Assembly: GCA_037142475.1 (NCBI GenBank)
Contig: JBAXAR010000001.1
Span: 20,432 to 84,431, forward strand
Direction of reading: 5' to 3'
Length of the DNA: 64,000 nt
Source: CAIUMH01 sp037142475
Lineage (GTDB): Bacteria > Actinomycetota > Acidimicrobiia > Acidimicrobiales > RAAP-2
Shown here: one piece after another, positions 32,719-41,176 of the stretch
How the letters are laid out: each line of letters starts with the position of its first letter
Numbering within the stretch: position 1 is the first letter of the stretch
Position numbers and translations under genes: made by a program
Notes under the pieces: model-generated
Databases searched by the model: none
Told to the model about the DNA's origin: nothing
Seen by the model: only the letters and a program-made list of their open reading frames with translations

Positions 32719-35103
32719 CTAGGTGTGTTCGCCGTCGTGGTGGGTGGCCCCGGCCACGAGTTCATAGTCAGGGTTCAAGATGGCGAGTCCTTGGTGCCAC
32801 GATCCGACCATGCCCTCGACGACGAGCCGGGCTCCCGGCTCAATACCCGGGATCGTAGGCCGGCCTTGGAAGACGAGCATGAGCGATCCCGTCCCGTCGG
32901 AGATGGTGCACTCGAGATTCGAGGCACCTTCTCCGGTCTGGACCCTGACTGACTTGATCCGACCCGCCACCTTTGCCCGGCTCCGCCACTGGGCATCGGC
33001 AATGGCCATGGAGCCGCCCGCTCGCTCTCGCAGTCTCTCGTCGGCCGGCAGGACGTCCATCTCTGGCGTGCTGCCCCATGCCCGACCCTCTTCCTCTTCG
33101 GCTTCGAGCGACGTCGTCAACTCGAAATCAGCCAGGTTGTAGGGAATGATCGTGGCGCTCACGTCTGGGACAACCGCCACCGCTGCGGCGATCGAGTCAG
33201 CAGTCCGATCGTGGAGGATGCGGCTGAGGCGCGAGGCGAATGACCGGCGGGGGAGCAAGACGGTGCACTCGGTGTCACCATCGGACACTGCATCTGCCAC
33301 CAGCTCGATCGACGCCCGCTCCAGCCGGCGATCAGGGCATTCGATGATGTCAAGGGGGAGCCACTTCGGACCGAATTCGGCCCAGCGGTCCTGCAAGTCC
33401 CGCGTCACCTTCGGGTCAATGTCGAAGTGCACTGCTCGGGCATTCTGCGAGAGTGTCCGCGCATACGAGAGGGCCCGTGCGGTGGCGAGGTCGAACGAGT
33501 CGACAAGGACGATCGCCACATGGCGGCGACGGGGCCGCACCATGAATCCTTCGGGACCCTGAGACCGCAGAGCGTTGTCCTCTTCCTCGTACTGACGGTG
33601 CAACCGGATCAACGCCAAGTAGAGCAGTGGTCCGATGACCACGACGATCCACGCACCCTCCTGGAACTTGGCCAGCATGAAGATCACGACAACGACCATC
33701 GAGATCCCACCAGATACCCCGTTGATCACCACTCCCCGGCGCCAGCGCGGGTTCTCCTTGCGATTCAGGTGGTGTTTCACCATGCCGAACCCCGCCATGG
33801 TGAATCCGGTGAACACCCCGATCGCGTAGAGCGAGACCAGACCGGTCACCTTGGCATCGAAAGCCAGGACAAGAGCAATGGCCACGACCCCGAGGACCAT
33901 CACTGCGTTTGAGAATGCCAGGCGGTGGCCGCGCTTGCGCATCTGTCGAGGAAGGAACTGGTCCCCGGCCACGAAGTTCGCCAGGAATGGAAAACCATTA
34001 AACGATGTGTTGCCACCGGCGTAGAGGATCAGAAGCGTGGCCAGCTGGGCCACATAGAAGAAGATCTGACCGAAGGGTCCGGAGCCCAGCACTGCCTTGA
34101 TCTCCTGAGAGACCACCGTCGGCGTTCCCGCCGCATACGGAACGGCGTGAGTCCAGCTGGCCAGAAGTGAGGTTCCAAGCACCAAGAAGGCCAGAACACA
34201 ACTCATGAGGATCAAGGTCTGGCGGGCTTGGGTCGTCTCGGGCTTCCGGAAAGAAGCGACACCATCGCTGATGGCCTCAAGACCGGTCAGAGAGGACCCG
34301 CCGTTGGCGAAACAACGGAGGAGCTGGATATAGGCCAAGCCCATCAGCCACCCTGTCCCCTCTGATCCGAATCGGCCGCCCACCAACACTGAGGGGTCCG
34401 GGATGGGGAGGACGTGGAGCGTCCCGGAGAACTCTTTGTACACCCCGAGGAGAATGACGATGGCCAGCGTCAGGATGTAAAAGTAGGTCGGGAAGGCGAA
34501 GATTTTCCCCGCCTCCTTGATGCCGCGAAGGTTCCCGTAGATCAAAAGGAGAACGACCGTCACGGTGATCTCGACCGTGAACGGGGCAAGCGACGGCAGC
34601 GCAGACGTCAGCGCAGCCGTTCCTGCTGAGGACTGCACCGCAACGGTGACGGTGTAATCAATGAGCAAAGCGACCGCAGCGATCTGAGCGATCTTGTAAC
34701 CAAAATTGTCGCGGGCCACGACATAGGAACCGCCGAATTTCGTGTAGGTCCCAATCACATCGAAGTACGAAAGGGTCACGAAAAACAGAACGCCGATGAT
34801 CGCCATCGTGACGGGGACCACCAGCGTGAAGGCGGCCAGCCCGACAAAGGGGGTCAGCTGGGTCAACATCTGTTCTGCGCCGTAGGCCGAGGATGAGATG
34901 CAGTCAGGGGCCAAGACTCCAAGCGCCACGGGCTTGCTGAGACGCTCGGACTCGAGCTGCTCGGTGATCAGAGGAGGGCCAAAGAAGATGTTCTTGAGCC
35001 GGTAGCCGAGTGTCTCGGGAAATTTGCGGGCCAAGTCCTTGGTGAGGGACCTCGTGGGGGTGAGACGGGCCGTCGCTGCGTCAAGGGGTTCGGGTGACTC
35101 CAT
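32719..35103 (-). CDS. KimA-like APC permease with C-terminal OB-fold domain
   Basis: A 794-residue membrane protein. About 12 transmembrane segments lie between residues 55 and 490 (APDCISSSAYGAEQMLTQL at the first unwound helix, CFANGGSSLTGLEAISDGV mid-way). A cytosolic region of about 200 residues follows (KHHLNRKENPRWRR, then VDSFDLATARALSYARTLS), as in KimA-type potassium importers. Residues about 700-790 add an OB-fold-like domain (KVAGRIKSVRVQ, NLECTISDGTGSLMLVF, GARLVVEGMVG). It is divergent from two TrkA-type regulators, which supports potassium transport. Substrate is inference. Confidence 0.82.
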   Translation of the reverse strand: MESPEPLDAATARLTPTRSLTKDLARKFPETLGYRLKNIFFGPPLITEQLESERLSKPVALGVLAPDCISSSAYGAEQMLTQLTPFVGLAAFTLVVPVTMAIIGVLFFVTLSYFDVIGTYTKFGGSYVVARDNFGYKIAQIAAVALLIDYTVTVAVQSSAGTAALTSALPSLAPFTVEITVTVVLLLIYGNLRGIKEAGKIFAFPTYFYILTLAIVILLGVYKEFSGTLHVLPIPDPSVLVGGRFGSEGTGWLMGLAYIQLLRCFANGGSSLTGLEAISDGVASFRKPETTQARQTLILMSCVLAFLVLGTSLLASWTHAVPYAAGTPTVVSQEIKAVLGSGPFGQIFFYVAQLATLLILYAGGNTSFNGFPFLANFVAGDQFLPRQMRKRGHRLAFSNAVMVLGVVAIALVLAFDAKVTGLVSLYAIGVFTGFTMAGFGMVKHHLNRKENPRWRRGVVINGVSGGISMVVVVIFMLAKFQEGAWIVVVIGPLLYLALIRLHRQYEEEDNALRSQGPEGFMVRPRRRHVAIVLVDSFDLATARALSYARTLSQNARAVHFDIDPKVTRDLQDRWAEFGPKWLPLDIIECPDRRLERASIELVADAVSDGDTECTVLLPRRSFASRLSRILHDRTADSIAAAVAVVPDVSATIIPYNLADFELTTSLEAEEEEGRAWGSTPEMDVLPADERLRERAGGSMAIADAQWRSRAKVAGRIKSVRVQTGEGASNLECTISDGTGSLMLVFQGRPTIPGIEPGARLVVEGMVGSWHQGLAILNPDYELVAGATHHDGEHT

Positions 35104-35215
35104 CGCACCAATCTAGGCCCGAGAAAGATCGAGAACGGCCCTGACGGCGAACCGCTCAGAAGAATCTTCCAGGCCTCACGTTGCGCGCGACGCTCTGACG
35201 TGGTGGGATCAGGAG

Positions 35216-35872
35216 ATGAAGGTCGTCATTATCGGCTGTGGCCGAGTCGGATCAGGCTTGGCCAATGAGCTCTCAGATGAAGGCCACGACGTTGTCGTCA
35301 TCGACAAGCTTCAGCGAGCGTTCCGGCGCTTGAATCCCGGTTACTCGGGACGCACCATCGTGGGATCAGGCTTTGATCGAGATGCGCTTGCGGCCGCGGG
35401 TGCTCACGATGCCGATGCGCTTGCGGCAGTGACCAGCGGCGACAACTCAAACATCCTGTGCGCTCGCATCGCTCGAGAGAACTATCAAATCGCCAATGTG
35501 GTCGCCCGAATTTACGATCCTCGGCGCGCCGAGATCTACCAGCGACTCGGGATCCCTACCGTGGCCACGGTGACCTGGACCATCGATCAGGTTCGACGCT
35601 GGCTCCTCCCCTCCGATGCACCTGCTTCATGGAGCGATGCATCAGGAACCCTCCATGTCACCGAGCTGGCCCTCCCGGCCGGGTGGGCTGGTCGCCCGCT
35701 GGCCGACATCGAGATCCCCGGCAAAGTACGACTCATCGGCGTGAACCGAGCAGGAACAGTGAGACTCAACGCCACGGAGTTGGTCGGCCAAGAACGTGAC
35801 CTTCTTCAGATCGCCATCATCGCCGGCGTTGAAGAGGAGTTCTTGAGTTTTCTCGGAGGGTCGGACGCATGA
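35216..35872 (+). CDS. TrkA-family potassium uptake regulatory protein (CeoB-like)
   Basis: 218 residues with an RCK N-terminal Rossmann domain (VVIIGCGRVGSGLANEL, DEGHDVVVID) and an RCK_C-like C-terminal domain (about 145-215). It regulates a potassium transporter by nucleotide binding. The following gene encodes a second TrkA-N protein and overlaps by 4 bp. No TrkH/KtrB channel is seen, so the divergent KimA-like permease is the plausible partner. Mycobacteria have the same ceoB-ceoC arrangement beside a permease. Confidence 0.87.
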   Translation: MKVVIIGCGRVGSGLANELSDEGHDVVVIDKLQRAFRRLNPGYSGRTIVGSGFDRDALAAAGAHDADALAAVTSGDNSNILCARIARENYQIANVVARIYDPRRAEIYQRLGIPTVATVTWTIDQVRRWLLPSDAPASWSDASGTLHVTELALPAGWAGRPLADIEIPGKVRLIGVNRAGTVRLNATELVGQERDLLQIAIIAGVEEEFLSFLGGSDA

Positions 35873-36534
35873 AGGTGATCGTTGCAGGAGCCGGGTCGGT
35901 CGGTGTCGCCATCGCTTCTGATCTCACCGCCAAGGGATACGACGTGGTCCTCATGGAACAAGATCAGGCGACCGCAGAGCGACTGTCGTCCACCCCAGAA
36001 TTGACCTTGTTCTTGGGCGATGCCTGTGAGGTCGCTTCACTCCAAAGTGCTGGGGTTGGTCAAGCCGATGTCGTGGTTGCCGCCACCGGAGACGACGAGG
36101 ACAACCTTGTGATCTCCCTGCTTGCGAAGCAGGAATTCGCCGTGCCTCGCGTCGTCGCTCGAGTGAACAACTCGAAGAACCAATGGCTCTTCAACGAGAG
36201 TTGGGGGGTCGACGTGTCCGTCTCGACTCCCCAGCAACTGACCGCCCTGGTTGAGGAGGCCGTGTCGGTTGGATCGATCGTCCGACTCCTGGCTTTCGAG
36301 CGGGGTGCTGCGAACCTCATCGAGGTGACGTTGGCCGACGACTCCCCCGCCCTCAGCGCTCCAGTTGCCGACTTGGAGTTCCCTCGGGAGGCCACCATCG
36401 TGGCTATCGTCCGAGACCATCGCTTGATTGTTCCAAAGGGGGACACCCTCCTCGCCGTCGGCGACGAGGTGCTCGTGCTTGTCACCGAAGAAGCCGAAGA
36501 GGTCGTCCAGAGGATTCTCATCGGACCTCGCTGA
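35869..36534 (+). CDS. TrkA-family potassium uptake regulatory protein (CeoC-like)
   Basis: 221 residues. The RCK_N domain starts MKVIVAGAGSVGVAIASDL with a GDACEVASL segment near residue 47. RCK_C occupies about 140-220 (LVPKGDTLLAVGDEVLVL-like end). The ATG overlaps the first trkA gene (ATGA), so both are made together and probably form a hetero-oligomeric ring. It is close in size to its partner but diverged. Confidence 0.87.
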   Translation: MKVIVAGAGSVGVAIASDLTAKGYDVVLMEQDQATAERLSSTPELTLFLGDACEVASLQSAGVGQADVVVAATGDDEDNLVISLLAKQEFAVPRVVARVNNSKNQWLFNESWGVDVSVSTPQQLTALVEEAVSVGSIVRLLAFERGAANLIEVTLADDSPALSAPVADLEFPREATIVAIVRDHRLIVPKGDTLLAVGDEVLVLVTEEAEEVVQRILIGPR

Positions 36535-36579
36535 GACGCTTTTCAGCAAGGGTGACGAGGCGCCGCGATCGCGGCCCTC

Positions 36580-37401
36580 TTGGTGCGTACAGTTGAGAAG
36601 GTGAGTGCGGCCTTCTTTGATCTCGACAAAACGGTGATTGCCAAGGCATCCATCGTGGCGTTCGGGCGACCTCTTCGCCGTGAGGGCCTCATCACAAGGC
36701 GAACCATCGCTCGGGCCGTGACCCAACAGTTGATCTTCCTGCAATTTGGTGCCGACGAGGAACGTCTCGAAAAAGTCCGGACGTCAATGTTGCAGCTCAC
36801 GCGTGGCTGGGACCGCAACCAAGTCACCGCCATCGTTCGTGAGACCCTCATCGAGACCATCGAGCCGTTGATCTATGCCGAGGCTCTCGAGCTCATGGAA
36901 GAGCACCGACAGCGCGGTGACCGGATCTACATCGTCTCTGCGGCTCCAGAGGAAATCGTGCTCCCCCTCGCTGAGTTGCTCGGCGTCGACGGCGCCCTCG
37001 CCAGTCGTGGAGAGATCGATGATCAAGACCGCTACACCGGCGAGATGGCCTTCTACTGCTACGGGCCGAACAAGGCAATCGCGATCGCAGATCTCGCCGA
37101 GCGCACGGGAATCGATCTCGCGAAATGCAGTGCGTACTCAGACTCGGCCACCGATATCCCGATGCTGGAGGTCGTGGGGCACCCTCACGCCGTCAATCCA
37201 GACCGAGCACTCGCCAAGGTGGCCACTGAGCGAGGCTGGGAGATCTTGACGTTCTCCAAGCCCATCACCCTGCGTGACCGCATGACACTCCGCGCTCCGA
37301 TTGTGACCGGTGGGATCGCCCTCGCTGGCGCTCTGGCGCTGGCGGTCTTCAAGGGTGCACGACGCCATAGCGGAAGCCATGGCATCAGGACCCCTGCCTA
37401 A
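36580..37401 (+). CDS. HAD-IB family phosphatase with C-terminal membrane anchor
   Basis: 273 residues. HAD motif I FFDLDKTVIAK lies near residue 12 and motif II in IYIVSAAPEEI near 125. The motif III/IV segment is YSDSATDIPMLEVVGHPHAVNPD near 186-208. The cap is helical. A hydrophobic stretch near the C terminus (IVTGGIALAGALALAVF) could anchor it. Relatives include SerB-like and acyltransferase-linked HAD-IB enzymes; the substrate cannot be read. The GTG at 36580 is used; a GTG at 36601 would start right at the motif. Confidence 0.85.
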   Translation: MVRTVEKVSAAFFDLDKTVIAKASIVAFGRPLRREGLITRRTIARAVTQQLIFLQFGADEERLEKVRTSMLQLTRGWDRNQVTAIVRETLIETIEPLIYAEALELMEEHRQRGDRIYIVSAAPEEIVLPLAELLGVDGALASRGEIDDQDRYTGEMAFYCYGPNKAIAIADLAERTGIDLAKCSAYSDSATDIPMLEVVGHPHAVNPDRALAKVATERGWEILTFSKPITLRDRMTLRAPIVTGGIALAGALALAVFKGARRHSGSHGIRTPA

Positions 37402-37418
37402 TCGGCCTCGCGGCCGAT
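37401..37418. terminator. Bidirectional hairpin terminator
   Basis: ATCGGCC-TCGC-GGCCGAT is a perfect 7-bp stem with a 4-nt loop between the convergent HAD gene and the sigma factor/small peptide side. A bidirectional terminator is likely. Confidence 0.6.
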
Positions 37419-37420
37419 GC

Positions 37421-37501
37421 TCAGGCTGTCGTGTCCCTGAGGCGCTTGGCGGCGATCAGGCCGATGGCAACGATAAGGGCGAGGATCAAGATCTTCTTCA
37501 T
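37421..37501 (-). CDS. Candidate 26-residue single-span membrane peptide
   Basis: On the minus strand, 18 bp after the sigma factor stop, an ATG opens a 27-codon frame. It encodes MKKILILALIVAIGLIAAKR, then a short basic/polar end (LRDTTA). The layout is Lys-Lys, about 16 hydrophobic residues, then positive charges, typical of a single-span small protein. It ends just before the 37401-37418 hairpin, so it fits between gene and terminator of the sigma transcript. The ribosome-binding site is poor (GAGG about 17 nt upstream). I cannot name a family; it vaguely recalls short DLW-39-like actinobacterial peptides. Confidence 0.5.
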   Translation of the reverse strand: MKKILILALIVAIGLIAAKRLRDTTA

Positions 37502-37518
37502 AGAGACGATCGTAGACC

Positions 37519-38454
37519 TCAGACGGTGAGCAGATCGCGGGCGCCGGTGTCCGACGAAGGGTGTCGGAGCTTTGACATTGCCCGAGCTTCAATCTGACGG
37601 ATCCGCTCACGGGTCAGATTGAAGTGCTCTCCGACCTCTTCAAGGGTACGGGGCTCGCCCCGGTCAAGGCCGAAACGAAGGCGGAGAATCTCTCGCTCAC
37701 GCTCATCAAGAGGTGAGAGGAGGCGCAGGATTTCGTCAGGAAGCAGAGCGACCGCAGCGACCTCAAACGGCGACTCCGCCGAACGGTCCTCCACGACGTC
37801 ACCGAGCTCAGCATCCCCGTCTTCACGGAGTGGCTCCGAGAGCGAGAGTGGCTCTGCGCGGAACCGAAGGGCCTCGATCAACTTGTCCTCGGGCATCTCG
37901 ACCTCGGCACCGAGCTCAGCCAGCGTGGCCGGACGGCCGTACTTGAGCTCAAGGCGAGCCTGGGCCTTCTGGACACGAGCAAGTGTGTCGCCAGCGTGCA
38001 CTGGGAGTCGGATGGTCCGACCGGTATTGGCGATACCCCGGGTGATGGCTTGGCGGATCCACCACGTGGCGTAGGTCGAAAACTTGAAGCCCTTACGCCA
38101 GTCGAACTTCTCGACAGCGTGCATCAGTCCGAGGTTTCCCTCTTGAATGAGGTCAAGCAGGGGAAGACCGGATGCCTGGTACTTCTTGGCGATCGAGACA
38201 ACAAGACGAAGGTTCGACTGCACGAAGGTCTGCTGGGCATCCTCGCCACGCTTGGCTTCGATCTTGAGCTTGCGCTTCTCCGCCGCGGTCATCTTGCCGC
38301 CGGCCTCGACCTTCTCTCCGGCATCGCGGCCGGACTCGATCTGCTGGGCAAGGCGAACTTCGTCGTCCTTCGTCAGCAGTGGGTACTGGCCGATGTCCGT
38401 GAGGTACAGCCTGACGAGATCCTCGTCATCACGTTCGATTCGTTCCTTCGCCAC
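37519..38454 (-). CDS. Primary-like RNA polymerase sigma factor (group 1/2, SigB/HrdB type)
   Basis: 311 residues. Region 1.2 is DLVRLYLTDIGQYPLLT. A short acidic/basic spacer follows, then region 2 with DLIQEGNLGLMHAVEKF and FSTYATWWIRQAI (about 110-145). Region 3 follows, and region 4 has EEVGEHFNLTRERIRQIEARAMSKLRH near the C terminus. The missing long N-terminal region 1.1 suggests a group 2 factor; the essential RpoD may be elsewhere. Upstream nadE and an unknown gene are on the same strand across a 167-bp gap. Confidence 0.9.
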   Translation of the reverse strand: MAKERIERDDEDLVRLYLTDIGQYPLLTKDDEVRLAQQIESGRDAGEKVEAGGKMTAAEKRKLKIEAKRGEDAQQTFVQSNLRLVVSIAKKYQASGLPLLDLIQEGNLGLMHAVEKFDWRKGFKFSTYATWWIRQAITRGIANTGRTIRLPVHAGDTLARVQKAQARLELKYGRPATLAELGAEVEMPEDKLIEALRFRAEPLSLSEPLREDGDAELGDVVEDRSAESPFEVAAVALLPDEILRLLSPLDEREREILRLRFGLDRGEPRTLEEVGEHFNLTRERIRQIEARAMSKLRHPSSDTGARDLLTV

Positions 38455-38581
38455 AGTGCCTCGCGCCTTTCAACATCTGTCCGGGGGTGGGGAGCAACGA
38501 GTGTCGCCACGATCCCCCCGAATCGGTTCGCCATCTCAATCTCGTCTTCGACGAGTGCGACAACGCTCCTTGACCGCTTCC

Positions 38582-38587
38582 ATTCTA
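38582..38587 (-). promoter_or_regulatory. Possible -10 of the sigma factor gene
   Basis: TAGAAT on the minus strand, in the AT-richer 167-bp gap before the sigma factor start, resembles a -10 hexamer. A TTGACT lies too close upstream to be its -35, so this is tentative. Confidence 0.25.
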
Positions 38588-38621
38588 CCGATGAAGTCAA
38601 GGGTATTGACCAAAAGATGTT

Positions 38622-39149
38622 TTACGCATTAAAGACACCCTCACCAAGCGGTGAAAGTACGTCGGCCATCTCGTCGCCCAAAGGGGTTTCCAAGGTACCG
38701 TGAGGGCCTGTGATCGCTGAGACCCGCTCAGTGATCTCGCCGAGATCGAGGCTGATCGCATCGAGCGATCGCCGAAGATTCCGCTCTGCCGCGATACTGC
38801 AACCTTCTGCGAGGTCAGCCACACTGGTCGCGAGGCGGGGGAGGACTTCGGATCGGTAGAGATCAGCGAGCGCCCCTGGACCTCTCGATGCTGCAATCTC
38901 GACTGCATGGCCGAACGCTCCTGCGTCAATAAGGGACTCCCGATCGATGCCGTCCCGCTTGGGAAGGTGGTCAAAGAGCACGTCGGCATGGTGTGCGTGA
39001 AGCATCGAAATCTCGTCAAGGGCGACCACCAGTCCCGGGTCATTTTCATTGAGCGCTGACGCGCCAATTGAAGCGTGCAGGAGACGAGAGATCCCACAGA
39101 GCCGGCCGATGAGCACGGCGGTGACCGCGCCGTTCCGCCACACGGTCAT
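38622..39149 (-). CDS. Uncharacterised protein translationally coupled to nadE
   Basis: I do not recognise this 175-residue protein. It is predicted to be soluble and largely helical, with a His/Asp/Glu-rich helix (DEISMLHAHHADVLFDHLP, about residues 44-62) that could bind metal. A second helical half follows with ETLGDEM-like acidic ends. The ATG shares ATGA with the nadE stop, so it is co-translated with nadE. Codon use resembles the neighbours. A link to NAD metabolism is suggested only by position. Confidence 0.7.
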   Translation of the reverse strand: MTVWRNGAVTAVLIGRLCGISRLLHASIGASALNENDPGLVVALDEISMLHAHHADVLFDHLPKRDGIDRESLIDAGAFGHAVEIAASRGPGALADLYRSEVLPRLATSVADLAEGCSIAAERNLRRSLDAISLDLGEITERVSAITGPHGTLETPLGDEMADVLSPLGEGVFNA

Positions 39150-40930
39150 GACCCCGCCTCGATGCTCGGCTCCGTCGACGGCCGGCGCCGATAGCCATTG
39201 GTGATCGGCATTCGCCGATCCTTCCCGAAGGCCTTCGTCGTGATCCGAACTCCCGGCGGCATTTGGCGACGCTTGTATTCCGAGAGATCGACGAGCCGCA
39301 CCACCCGGTCGACGAGGGCGGGGTCATGGCCCATCGCCACCAGCTCCGGCGCGGTGCAGTCCGATTCCACGTATGCCGCGAGGATCGGATCCAGCAGCTC
39401 ATAGGGGGGAAGGGAGTCCTCATCGAACTGGTCAGGTCGAAGCTCGGCAGAGGGTGGCTTGTCGATGACGGCGACGGGGATTGGCGCCACCTCACCAGCT
39501 GCGACGGCGACCTGGTTCCGAAAGCGACACAATTCGTAGACGAGCGTCTTGGGAACATCCTTGATCACTGCAAAGCCCCCAGCAGAGTCGCCGTAGAGCG
39601 TTGAATAGCCCGTTGCCATTTCACTCTTGTTCCCAGTGGTCAACACGATGGCGCCGGTCTCGTTGGAGATCGCCATCAGAAGCACGCCTCGGAGGCGACT
39701 CTGGAGATTTTCATCGGTGAGACCCACCGGTACACCCCTAAGCGGTCCGGCCAGCATCGACCCGAAGGCGGTATGCGCAGGTTCAATCTCAATCGTGTCG
39801 AGCTCAATTCCGAGACGCTCCGCGAGATCCTCAGCATCACTTCGGGAGTGGAGCGAGGAGTACCGAGAGGGCATCGAGATCCCACGAACGTTCTCAGACC
39901 CGAGTGCGTCGACGGCGATCGTCGCCACAATGGTGGAGTCAATCCCGCCGGAAAGTCCGATGACCGCCTTTACGAATCCGTTTTTGGCCAGATAGTCACG
40001 TGTGCCCGTGACGAGTGCCTGATAGACCTCGTGCTCGCTCGTCGCTGGTTCGATAATGACTCCGCCGCGTGAGGGTCCGGTGGCCCGGGACGTCTCGCTC
40101 ACGACAATTGCCCCAGGGGCAGCGGCGGCATCACTCGCCGGGAGATCGACGATCATCAGATCCTCGACGAATGTCCCCGCTCGTGCGAGCAGATCACCAT
40201 TCCCGGCGAGAAGCTGGGTGTCACCATCGAAGACCAACTCGTCTTGGCCCCCGACCATGTTCACGTAGAGGACCGAACAACCTGTCTCCGCCACTCTCGC
40301 CGAGAGCACCGATCGCCGTTCCTCTTGCTGCTGGATCGAGAAGGGTGACGCGTTCAGGCTGACGATCAGATCTGCGCCGGCGTTCGCTAACTCGGCTGCG
40401 GGTCCGTGTGCGCTCCAGAGGTCCTCACACACCGCTACTCCGACGAGGCTCCCGCCGATCCGAAAGATCGGGTGTGGGCCAGTCCCCGACACGAACCAGC
40501 GCTGCTCGTCGAACACTGCGTAATTCGGGAGGAGGCGCTTGACCACGAGACCCACGATGCGACCCTTGGCAAGAACAGCAGCCACGTTGGCGAGCGGTCG
40601 ACGTCCGGTGGGTCGATGAGGGGAGAGCCGCGCATCAGAGGGCGCTGCGACATCGAGCTCATCGGCAAAGAGCACCGTCCCGACGATTGCGACGCAGTCG
40701 CGAGTCGCCCTCGCCACCGTCTCGAGGGCCCGAGTGGCGTCAGCGATGAAGCCGTCCTTGAGGAGCAGGTCCTCCGGTGGATAGCCCGTGAGCACCATCT
40801 CTGGGAAGCACACGAGGTCACAGCCTTCGGCATCTGCCTCTTCGATGGCCCGAATCACTCGCGTGACATTGCCCTCGAGGTCACCAACCGTCGGATTGAT
40901 CTGGGCCCCAGCGACCCGCAGCGAATGCAT
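39146..40930 (-). CDS. nadE: Glutamine-dependent NAD+ synthetase
   Basis: 594 residues in two domains. The N-terminal nitrilase-type glutaminase (about 1-270) has catalytic Glu in CFPEMVLTGYPPEDL, Lys in VVKRLLPNYAVFDE, and Cys in VGVAVCEDLWS. The C-terminal amidotransferase synthetase (about 290-594) has the PP-loop IGLSGGIDSTI and TTGNKSEMATGYSTLYGD. It makes NAD from nicotinate adenine dinucleotide, the last step after nadB-nadC upstream in the window. The start ATG at 40930 is followed by the usual RVAGAQINPTVGD. Confidence 0.95.
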   Translation of the reverse strand: MHSLRVAGAQINPTVGDLEGNVTRVIRAIEEADAEGCDLVCFPEMVLTGYPPEDLLLKDGFIADATRALETVARATRDCVAIVGTVLFADELDVAAPSDARLSPHRPTGRRPLANVAAVLAKGRIVGLVVKRLLPNYAVFDEQRWFVSGTGPHPIFRIGGSLVGVAVCEDLWSAHGPAAELANAGADLIVSLNASPFSIQQQEERRSVLSARVAETGCSVLYVNMVGGQDELVFDGDTQLLAGNGDLLARAGTFVEDLMIVDLPASDAAAAPGAIVVSETSRATGPSRGGVIIEPATSEHEVYQALVTGTRDYLAKNGFVKAVIGLSGGIDSTIVATIAVDALGSENVRGISMPSRYSSLHSRSDAEDLAERLGIELDTIEIEPAHTAFGSMLAGPLRGVPVGLTDENLQSRLRGVLLMAISNETGAIVLTTGNKSEMATGYSTLYGDSAGGFAVIKDVPKTLVYELCRFRNQVAVAAGEVAPIPVAVIDKPPSAELRPDQFDEDSLPPYELLDPILAAYVESDCTAPELVAMGHDPALVDRVVRLVDLSEYKRRQMPPGVRITTKAFGKDRRMPITNGYRRRPSTEPSIEAGS

Positions 40931-40986
40931 GGACCGAGCCTAACGGCGAGCGTGCTGGGCTCCGTGTGTGAGCGACGCGCAGGGAA

Positions 40987-41005
40987 GTTCACACGGCGTT
41001 CACAC
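40987..41005. promoter_or_regulatory. Two 11-bp-spaced GTTCACAC repeats upstream of glnII
   Basis: GTTCACAC occurs at 40987-40994 and again at 40998-41005, exactly 11 bp apart. This is the spacing used by tandem OmpR-family regulators: PhoP boxes of the GTTCAC type, or GlnR sites. A possible -10 (CAGAAT, 41036-41041) places the repeats near -60 to -43, a usual activator position. Confidence 0.5.
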
Positions 41006-41176
41006 TCCGGTTATGCCCTTCGGACCGCTCTCGGGCAGAATAGAAGGACCGGTGTTGATCGCAATGGCGCGCTCGACGGTCCGGAGGGAGTGGGGTTGCT
41101 TCATTCATGAGGCGGACTCCATCTCTCGACGTCATCACCAATGCGAAGACCATGTCCCCGAGAACAAGGAGAACCC

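Noticed and set aside
33427..33912. Several plus-strand frames inside the permease gene
   Set aside because: High-GC antisense shadow of a gene with strong transmembrane and family features.
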